DNA of 64,000 nucleotides from Bacteroidales bacterium (lineage in GTDB: Bacteria; Bacteroidota; Bacteroidia; Bacteroidales; F082). Positions 24,138 through 31,157 of this stretch are shown piece by piece; position 1 is the stretch's first letter, and each line of letters starts with the position of its first letter. The stretch covers positions 1-64,000 of the forward strand of contig JAFZKP010000035.1 in assembly GCA_017553625.1 (NCBI GenBank), read 5' to 3'. Position numbers and translations under genes: made by a program. Under the pieces are notes generated by a model. That model worked only from the letters and a program-made list of their open reading frames with translations. It did not search any database and had not been told where the DNA came from.

Positions 24138-26861
24138 TTATTCCAAATAATACATTTTCTTCTCCTCCTCCGTCAGCGGGCGGTTTTTGAAGCGCTCGCG
24201 GGTTTGGTCGATGAGGTCTTGGAGAGGCGGGAAGTCCCAAACGCGGATGGTGCCGTTGGTCGAAACAGTTATGATATGTCTGCCGTCGTCAGTAAACGAA
24301 GCACCCGACATCACATCATTATCACGTTCTATTGTATAAACGCAACCACCAGTTTTTATATCATAAACGTTGAATTTCTTTTCATCAATCTTAGACAATA
24401 TATGACACCCATCAGGACTGAATGGATATTGATTCCAGACAACTCCGTCTATTTCAGTTATCTTAGCACCACTCCTTGCATCCCCAATTCTAGGACATGA
24501 AGGATATATATTCGAATATGTAACAAAATATCTTCCATCTGGGCTTAAATACATCTTATTATGGTAGCTATTTTCAATTACAATATTTGGTGTTTCTTCT
24601 CCAGTCAACAAATTTATTATAACTAAACCATGAGCTAAAAACTCAGTATCAAAAATATCATTCCCATATAACAAAGCCATGTAATTGTTATCATAACTAA
24701 TGTCTCCTATATGAATACATGTTCCATTAAAAACAATGTTTTTTCCCAAATGTCTCGTCTTCTCACCTGTTTCAATGTCAAACATATTAAAATCCAAACT
24801 CATTTGAACACATCCGTTATCTGTAATACTATCATACGACAAAAGACAAATAAGTTTTCCGTCACGGCTTATTCCTTCATCTTTTATTATGTTATCCGAA
24901 ACAATTTTGTATAAGGTATCGCCATTTGTGTCATTACATGCAACAATAGTGTAATCATCAGTTTTATAAAAACGATATTTATAATTAAAAAACAATTCAT
25001 CGGGTTCCATTGTCCTTTGTTTTCCAGTTTTTGTTGTTATGTCGAATATATACCAACTAAAATCATAAATATTGTAGTATTCCACAATATTGTGTTCTAC
25101 AAATATATTAGACTTGTCGTAATCATCATTAACACCATCCACTTTTGCTATCACATTAGAATCCACATTTGTTTCAATTTCAACTATTTTTATAATATTG
25201 TCAGAACATACAGCTAATTTTTTCCCGTCTGGACTAAAAGTACCGTGAAAATCGTTTATGACAGTTCCTCCCAATTCAAACACATCAATAACATTCAACG
25301 TATCCACATTCCAAATCTTGACAATTCCATTAATATAAACTATTGCCAATAATTTTCCGTCAGGACTTAACGCTAAGGGCATTGCTTGTTTTCCATCCGA
25401 AAGATTCATTGTCTTTAGCTTTTTCCCTGTTTCAACATCCCACATCGCCATCTCTCCTCGTCCCAAATTGGTCAGAAGTATTTTTCCATCATAATTAAAT
25501 ATACCAGAGTCAAATTTTTCATCGACAATCCATGAATGCGTTTCGCCATTATTAATGTCAACAATGTTGATCGTTTCTGTATCATTGCTATTATATTCAT
25601 AATAGAAAGATTTTTGTCCATTAGGACTCACATCAAAAAACATACTTTCCAAATAGCCGATATTCAACTCCTGTCCTGTTGCTACATTTATTGTAAACAA
25701 TTGGTCTTGCTTATTAAAAACAACAACTATATCATCACAATAATACGTTACCGCCTCAATATTGTTATATTGGTCAAAAGTCCGTATTTCATCACCAGTC
25801 TCCACATCTATGATTTTAAAAATGCTGTCATTCATCACAATTGCCTGCTTACCGTCAATGCGGATGTCTGCAAAACCATAATCAGAACTCTCAATTCTTT
25901 GCAATTCAGATCCTGTTTCGGCATCCAAAACGGTCAAACCAGGATTAAGCAAATTCCATCTTCTTCTGTTCATGAATTTTGTGCCGTCTTCACTAAATCT
26001 CGCTTCTGCGTAAAGACTGTTATTATAGCCTTTTACAAAGCATGGTTTGTATTCGAATGTTTTTCTCAACACACGCTCAGCTTCTGCAGTATATGGTCTG
26101 TCTGGATTTTCAATGTCTTTTGGAAGAATTACCGAGGCGATATTTTGCACCAAATCAGGATTATTAATAATCTCAGAATACACTTTCTCCGACACAAACC
26201 TCGACTGGTTCTCAAGCATTTCCCATCTCTGCTTTTTCAACAATACATTTTGATGCCAAATCCAACCTGCCACGCATATCACAGCAAAAGCAAATGCTGT
26301 TATTCCCGCCGTTATCAGATGACGTTTACGTTTCTTCTCCCTCTCATGCCTCTGCCACAAGTCATCGAATCTCAACCCAAACATCTGGGCAACCACCTTC
26401 ACTGCTGCCGCATCACGTCCCATCTCGTTGATGTTCACGCCAAGAAGTTCGTCCTCGGCAGGAAGCTCGCGAATCGCTTTCGGAAAACATTCCGTTTCGT
26501 CATTTCCTGAGTTCGGTGTTCCTTCAATAATAAAAGGTATTATCTTGTCAGTTCTGCCTGATTCAATAAACGCCTGCACTTCCTTGTTCACCCACTCCGA
26601 TTTAGCCGAATGTGGCGAACAAATAACTATCAAATATTTAGAATTGTCGAGTGCTTTCTGTATCTCATCAGCCAAAACTCCGGCGGCAAGCTCCGACTTG
26701 TCACGGAAAACAGGACGAATCTCCTTCGGAAGGTCGCTTCTGCCGTTCAGGTTTGTCGGCAATTTATAGTGCTCCAGCTTCTCCTGAAGCCACTCCGCCC
26801 ATTTCTGGTCATCGCGCTTGTAGCTGATGAAGGCGTAGTATTGTTTGGTGGTCGGGGTCAT
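24138..26861 (-). CDS. TIR-TM-WD40 protein, copy C
   Basis: The 907-residue protein shares the TIR domain and basic juxtamembrane HEREKKRKR with the other copies and keeps E94 in SEWVNKEV. Its membrane helix (about 181-200, LITAGITAFAFAVICVAGW) and linker are its own. About 14 WD-like repeats follow (such as MAMWDVETGK, VKIWNVDTLN, FNMFDIETGE), several weak, then the tail WDFPPLQDLIDQTRERF. The repeat-coding DNA is visibly richer in A and T than the two ends. It starts 11 bp after ATPase C. Its 3' flank shares an AAAAAACCATTATTCC stretch with copy D, suggesting recent duplication or conversion of the ends. Confidence 0.92.
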   Translation of the reverse strand: MTPTTKQYYAFISYKRDDQKWAEWLQEKLEHYKLPTNLNGRSDLPKEIRPVFRDKSELAAGVLADEIQKALDNSKYLIVICSPHSAKSEWVNKEVQAFIESGRTDKIIPFIIEGTPNSGNDETECFPKAIRELPAEDELLGVNINEMGRDAAAVKVVAQMFGLRFDDLWQRHEREKKRKRHLITAGITAFAFAVICVAGWIWHQNVLLKKQRWEMLENQSRFVSEKVYSEIINNPDLVQNIASVILPKDIENPDRPYTAEAERVLRKTFEYKPCFVKGYNNSLYAEARFSEDGTKFMNRRRWNLLNPGLTVLDAETGSELQRIESSDYGFADIRIDGKQAIVMNDSIFKIIDVETGDEIRTFDQYNNIEAVTYYCDDIVVVFNKQDQLFTINVATGQELNIGYLESMFFDVSPNGQKSFYYEYNSNDTETINIVDINNGETHSWIVDEKFDSGIFNYDGKILLTNLGRGEMAMWDVETGKKLKTMNLSDGKQAMPLALSPDGKLLAIVYINGIVKIWNVDTLNVIDVFELGGTVINDFHGTFSPDGKKLAVCSDNIIKIVEIETNVDSNVIAKVDGVNDDYDKSNIFVEHNIVEYYNIYDFSWYIFDITTKTGKQRTMEPDELFFNYKYRFYKTDDYTIVACNDTNGDTLYKIVSDNIIKDEGISRDGKLICLLSYDSITDNGCVQMSLDFNMFDIETGEKTRHLGKNIVFNGTCIHIGDISYDNNYMALLYGNDIFDTEFLAHGLVIINLLTGEETPNIVIENSYHNKMYLSPDGRYFVTYSNIYPSCPRIGDARSGAKITEIDGVVWNQYPFSPDGCHILSKIDEKKFNVYDIKTGGCVYTIERDNDVMSGASFTDDGRHIITVSTNGTIRVWDFPPLQDLIDQTRERFKNRPLTEEEKKMYYLE

Positions 26862-26872
26862 AAATGATATAG

Positions 26873-28141
26873 TTAATCAGGGTATTCCAACAGCCATTTC
26901 CAAACAGGCACTACCTCTATGGTCAAACCGCTGTTGTGCTGTATTGTTTTTTCTTCGTCACGTGTAATTATAAGCGCCCTTCTCAACGGCTCAAAGTCAT
27001 GTAACTTGACCATTGCGTTTATCTCGCGCTCGACAGTTTTAATATCGCTTAAGCTGTAACAAACCTGTATGGCAGTCTTCTCTTCCGGCAAATAAAAATC
27101 AACCTCAACATTTTTATTATAATAATACAATTGCTCATCGGAATAATTCTGCCGGAGATGTATGGCGCATAAGTTTTCCAGTAAAACCGAGTCGTTATTG
27201 TTTAGAAAGATGTTCAGAAGTCCGTTGTCAACAAAATAATGCTTTTTAATTGTCTCGCGCTCCGAAAACTTGGCGATATAATTGGTCAGTGAGAAAACCA
27301 TGCAGGCATCGCGCATGAAGCGCACAAAATCCATTACCGTGTTAGGCTGGCAATTGACGCCGGCGCTTTTAACCATGTTGCTTATGCGGTTGTATGCGGT
27401 GGGCTGTCCGACACATTCAGCAAGTCGTCGCATGGTGAGCCTCAAAGCCGCCTCGTTGCGTATTTTGTTTCTCACGACAAGGTCGGCAAAGAAAATCTTA
27501 TTGTACAATTCATTAAGCCACAATCTTTTAGCCACCACATTCCTTATTTCAGGAAATCCGCCGAAATAAAAATACTCGTTAAATGCGCGCTCAACAACAG
27601 CACGCTTTTTCTGGCTGTTATACCACACCTTGTCAAGTTTTACATCACGACTTTCCAAAAACTCCTTGAACGTGAACGGATAAACATCTTTTGTCCAGTA
27701 TCTGCCTCCAAGCGTAGTGGCTATGTCGCGACCAAGCATTTTGGCGTTGCTTCCTGTAATGAAAACCTGGTATTTCTGATTGGCGAGCCGCCGCGCAAAA
27801 TGCTCCCATCCGTCAATATTTTGTATCTCGTCGAAAAAAAAGACTGGTTTTTCTTCATACACCGAGCTGTATGCTTGGAGAATAAGGTCAAGCTCCTCCG
27901 ATTTCATCATTTGCAGTCTCTCGTCATCAAAGTTAACGTATACGATTTGCCGAATGTCGCATCCTTTTTTCAGCATTTGCTGAATCTGCTGGTAGAGCAT
28001 ATATGATTTTCCGCATTGCCGCACTCCGACAAAAACATAGTTTCCCTTCTCCTCCAACTCGTTTGGGCGGTCATACAGGCTTATCTCAGGAATAATATCC
28101 TGACCTTCCCTTATTATATTGACCAACATTTCCTTTACCAT
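26873..28141 (-). CDS. AAA_14/DUF4143 ATPase with degenerate nuclease-like motif, partner of TIR copy C
   Basis: The 422-residue protein has a P-loop (VFVGVRQCGKSYML near 37-50), a Walker B (PVFFFDEIQNI) and sensor VFITGSNAKML, then the DUF4143 region. In the C-terminal nuclease-like fold the site reads EVDFYLPEEKTAIQVCYSL, so the lysine of the ExK motif present in ATPase B is missing. That suggests loss of any nuclease activity. Its stop is 11 bp before TIR copy C. The promoter holds a perfect 14-base palindrome. It is clearly a different subfamily from ATPase B, so the pairs were not formed by simple duplication of a two-gene unit. Confidence 0.88.
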   Translation of the reverse strand: MVKEMLVNIIREGQDIIPEISLYDRPNELEEKGNYVFVGVRQCGKSYMLYQQIQQMLKKGCDIRQIVYVNFDDERLQMMKSEELDLILQAYSSVYEEKPVFFFDEIQNIDGWEHFARRLANQKYQVFITGSNAKMLGRDIATTLGGRYWTKDVYPFTFKEFLESRDVKLDKVWYNSQKKRAVVERAFNEYFYFGGFPEIRNVVAKRLWLNELYNKIFFADLVVRNKIRNEAALRLTMRRLAECVGQPTAYNRISNMVKSAGVNCQPNTVMDFVRFMRDACMVFSLTNYIAKFSERETIKKHYFVDNGLLNIFLNNNDSVLLENLCAIHLRQNYSDEQLYYYNKNVEVDFYLPEEKTAIQVCYSLSDIKTVEREINAMVKLHDFEPLRRALIITRDEEKTIQHNSGLTIEVVPVWKWLLEYPD

Positions 28142-28158
28142 GACAATTTTCTTTGTTG

Positions 28159-28196
28159 CAAAATTACAAATATTTTCATTGCCAATGAAAATATTT
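28159..28196 (-). promoter_or_regulatory. Promoter with perfect palindrome upstream of ATPase C
   Basis: The minus strand has TAATTTTG (28166-28159), 17 nt before the ATG at 28141. Next to it is a palindrome with perfect 14-base arms and one central base (28168-28181 and 28183-28196). It sits between the -7 and the expected -33 region, the classical place for a repressor operator. Confidence 0.65.
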
Positions 28197-28198
28197 TA

Positions 28199-28229
28199 CA
28201 ATATTTTTTCAACAACAATAAAAATATTG
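28199..28229. repeat. Second inverted repeat in the TIR D-ATPase C spacer
   Basis: Ten-base arms CAATATTTTT (28199-28208) and AAAAATATTG (28220-28229) are separated by 11 nt. It is AT-only in its stem apart from the end pair, so a role as terminator is doubtful; it may be another operator half. Confidence 0.55.
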
Positions 28230-28243
28230 TTTTAAAAAAACCA

Positions 28244-30973
28244 TTATTCCAGATAATACATTTTTCTTTCCTCCTCCGTCAGCGGGCGGTTTTTGAAGCG
28301 CTCGCGGGTTTGGTCGATGAGGTCTTGGAGAGGCGGGAAGTCCCAGAGGCCAATATTTCCTTTGCTTGAAACAGTCATAATATGCTCATCACCGACAAAC
28401 GACGCAGCCAAGATTGTGTCGTTCTCCACCTCCAAAGAATAGACACAATTGCCACTGACTACTTCATTTACATTGAATATCAAATCTCCTGTACGCAACA
28501 TTATATATTTACTGTCATCACTGAAAACAGACGAACCATTCGGCCTGATTTTACCATTTAAAACACGCAATGCGGTGCCATTGGATGCATCCCAAATAGT
28601 AGTCTCAATAGATATATCGTCATTACTTGTCGCAATATATTTACCATCAGTACTAAATTGCGCATTTTTGCCTTTTATATTTGTCATAGTTTCTCCAGTT
28701 TCGGAATCAATAATTACAATACGACCACTTTTAATATAATCTGTTTCGTTCAAATAAACCAAGTTTATCGCCAAATACCTGTTATCGTAACTTACATCCT
28801 TGATATAGCCCTCAAATGGCATCTCTTCATCAAAAAAACATAGTTTAAAATTCCCATCTTTTTTTCCAGTCTTCATATCCCAAATATCCAACTCGACAGG
28901 AACTGTATCCTTTCTTAATCTTGCAAATTCATCAAAATTGTCTTTCCATGACAAGGTGTATAATTTCATATTGTCATGGCTGATAATGCCATTGTGAATG
29001 TTTGGGGTTATCCTGAAAGTTTGCACAACAGCATTAGTTTTTGTGTCACACAGTATTAATGTAGTGTCATTCAAACGACGTGTATATATTCTGTAATCTT
29101 CTGAGTAGTTATAATTGTCATTTATGGTTTGTTTTTTCCCAGTTTTTACATTTATCGCATCAAGTGTCGTATAATTAATGCCATAAATGATTTCGTTGTT
29201 GTCTGGTGTTATTTCAGCATATGCCAAATGGCTATCTATGTTAAGAATAACATTTGGTGTTTTATCGTATTCCAAATTCCAGATTCTTATTTCAGAACCA
29301 GCAGATGAAACCAAATATTTATCATCAGGAGTAAATACAACCTTGATTATGCTGTTTTTATGACCCTGCCATTGTCTTAACTTTTCTCCTGTATTCACAT
29401 TCCACATTATAATCGACCCGTCTGTTTGTCCAAAAACAACGTATTTGCCATCATAACTAAACGAAACAGAAATATCATATTGTACTGCAGCAATATTTAT
29501 TATATTTTGTAATTCTCCTTTTTCAATATCCCAAATCTTGATTTTCCAGCCAGCATCGCCAGAAATGGTGGCTAATTTCGTCCCATCATGATTGAATGCC
29601 AATGATAAGAAAAACTCATCAGTGTTACCATTCCAAGCACAAATCGTTTCATCTGTTTCGATATTTTTCACGATAATGTTTTGATTAAAATGACAACCCC
29701 CTTCTTTTAATAGTTTCGGTTCATCATTATATGCAAACAACTTTCCATTATCGCTAATAATCGGAGTGGATTCAGATTTAGGATCACCGGAATATTCCAG
29801 CAATTCGTCGCCGGTAAATGAATTCCAAAATCTTACCTTTGAATCTGAATGTGCTGATAAAATAACTCTGTCCAGGTAAAGAGCCATTACAACATTATCA
29901 TATTTCAAATCAAATTGTCTTTGATTAGACGAGACATCATAAACAACGCATTTCCCGTCTTGCAAAGCAATGGCTTGCTTGCCATCAATTCTAACATCAA
30001 AATATCCCAATGAATGATAATCTATTGTTTTGAGAACAGCACCATTTTTAATATCGTAAAAACGAAAATCATCAGTTTTCACAGAAATGCACTGACTATT
30101 ATCGCACACATCAAAAAACCTGACATAACCTTCACGATTACACAACAATGAAGATTTGTATTCGCAAGCTTTTCTCAGAGCCCTTTCTGCATCCGCTGTA
30201 TATGGTCTGTCTGTTGGATTGTTGGCATTTTCGGGAAGTATTTCCAAAGCCACCAATCTTGCAAGATATGAATTCTCTTTTGCATTGGAGACAACTTCTT
30301 TTGCGACAAATCTCGACTGACTTTCAAGCATCTGCCAGTTGGCTTTCAACGTCTGCTGTCTTTGGGCATACATCCAAAATGCGAAGCCGGCCATCATAAG
30401 CGCAAACGCTGTTATAGCAGCCGTAATCAGATGACGACGACGTTTCTTTTCTCTTTCATGCCTCTGCCAAAGGTCATCGAACCTTAATCCGAACATCTGC
30501 GCAACAACCTTCACTGCAGCGGCATCGCGTCCCATCTCGTTGATGTTAACACCAAGAAGCTCATCTTCAGCCGACAATTCTCTTATCGCCTTCGGGAAAC
30601 ATTCAGTTTCGTCATTTCCTGAATTCGGTGTTCCTTCAATGATAAATGGAATAATTTTGTCGGTTCTTCCCGAGTCAATAAACGCCTGCACTTCCTTGTT
30701 TACCCACTCCGATTTTGCTGAATGCAGCGAACAGATAACAATCAAATATTTAGAATTATCAAGTGCTTTCTGGATTTCATCAGCCAAAACTCCGGCGGCA
30801 AGCTCCGACTTGTCCCTGAAAATCGGCCTTATTTCCTTCGGCAAGTCGCTTCTACCGTTCAAATTCGACGGCAGTTTATAATGTTCCAGTTTTTCCTGAA
30901 GCCACTCCGCCCATTTCTGGTCATCGCGCTTGTAGCTGATGAATGCGTAGTATTGTTTCATGATTGGGGGCAT
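28244..30973 (-). CDS. TIR-TM-WD40 protein, copy D
   Basis: The 909-residue protein starts MPPIMKQYYAFISYKRDD and has the same TIR domain with E94 in SEWVNKEV. A leucine replaces proline just before (CSLHSAKSEW in place of CSPHSAKSEW). The membrane helix is at about 181-200 and the linker MYAQRQQTLKANW is shared with copy B. About 14 WD-like repeats (VRFWNSFTGD, IKIWDIEKGE, LDIWDMKTGK) precede the tail WDFPPLQDLIDQTRERF. Unlike the other copies it has no ATPase gene directly upstream, but it has its own promoter (31014-31045) and is first in the array. The EF-G2 terminator separates it from the upstream gene. Confidence 0.92.
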   Translation of the reverse strand: MPPIMKQYYAFISYKRDDQKWAEWLQEKLEHYKLPSNLNGRSDLPKEIRPIFRDKSELAAGVLADEIQKALDNSKYLIVICSLHSAKSEWVNKEVQAFIDSGRTDKIIPFIIEGTPNSGNDETECFPKAIRELSAEDELLGVNINEMGRDAAAVKVVAQMFGLRFDDLWQRHEREKKRRRHLITAAITAFALMMAGFAFWMYAQRQQTLKANWQMLESQSRFVAKEVVSNAKENSYLARLVALEILPENANNPTDRPYTADAERALRKACEYKSSLLCNREGYVRFFDVCDNSQCISVKTDDFRFYDIKNGAVLKTIDYHSLGYFDVRIDGKQAIALQDGKCVVYDVSSNQRQFDLKYDNVVMALYLDRVILSAHSDSKVRFWNSFTGDELLEYSGDPKSESTPIISDNGKLFAYNDEPKLLKEGGCHFNQNIIVKNIETDETICAWNGNTDEFFLSLAFNHDGTKLATISGDAGWKIKIWDIEKGELQNIINIAAVQYDISVSFSYDGKYVVFGQTDGSIIMWNVNTGEKLRQWQGHKNSIIKVVFTPDDKYLVSSAGSEIRIWNLEYDKTPNVILNIDSHLAYAEITPDNNEIIYGINYTTLDAINVKTGKKQTINDNYNYSEDYRIYTRRLNDTTLILCDTKTNAVVQTFRITPNIHNGIISHDNMKLYTLSWKDNFDEFARLRKDTVPVELDIWDMKTGKKDGNFKLCFFDEEMPFEGYIKDVSYDNRYLAINLVYLNETDYIKSGRIVIIDSETGETMTNIKGKNAQFSTDGKYIATSNDDISIETTIWDASNGTALRVLNGKIRPNGSSVFSDDSKYIMLRTGDLIFNVNEVVSGNCVYSLEVENDTILAASFVGDEHIMTVSSKGNIGLWDFPPLQDLIDQTRERFKNRPLTEEERKMYYLE

Positions 30974-31013
30974 AGTTTTTTCAATTATATGTTTACACTG
31001 CGATTTATACTTG

Positions 31014-31045
31014 CAAAAATAATACTTATATTATTAAAAACCAAA
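31014..31045 (-). promoter_or_regulatory. Promoter of TIR copy D
   Basis: On the minus strand TTTG (31045-31042), 20 nt, then TATTTTTG (31021-31014) match the Bacteroidota consensus, about 40 nt before the ATG at 30973. Confidence 0.65.
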
Positions 31046-31055
31046 TAATTTTATG

Positions 31056-31096
31056 ATAAAAAAATGTAGGGGCGAATAATTATTCGCCCCTACATT
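31056..31096 (-). terminator. Terminator of EF-G2 formed by a perfect 16-bp palindrome
   Basis: Arms 31063-31078 and 31081-31096 are perfect complements around a two-base loop (stem core GTAGGGGCGAATA). On the minus strand the hairpin is followed by seven T. It lies 61 nt past the EF-G2 stop. The palindrome may belong to a dispersed repeat family used here as a terminator. Confidence 0.8.
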
Positions 31097-31157
31097 ATGC
31101 AGACAAATTTATTGTCGTCTGGTTTTTTAAGACGGATTTTCATCCATCTCTACAGGA

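Noticed and set aside
25536..26510. 324-codon plus-strand frame opposite TIR copy C
   Set aside because: Antisense shadow of a well-supported gene; the same kind of frame recurs opposite the other TIR copies because their DNA is conserved.
28199..28229. Intrinsic terminator after TIR copy D
   Set aside because: The stem is almost all A-T and not followed by a clear T run on the minus strand; an operator-type inverted repeat is at least as likely.
15414..30973. The four-copy TIR array considered as a CRISPR array or a transposon
   Set aside because: The repeats are whole protein-coding ends, not short spaced repeats. No cas gene, transposase, integrase or terminal inverted repeats were seen at its borders.
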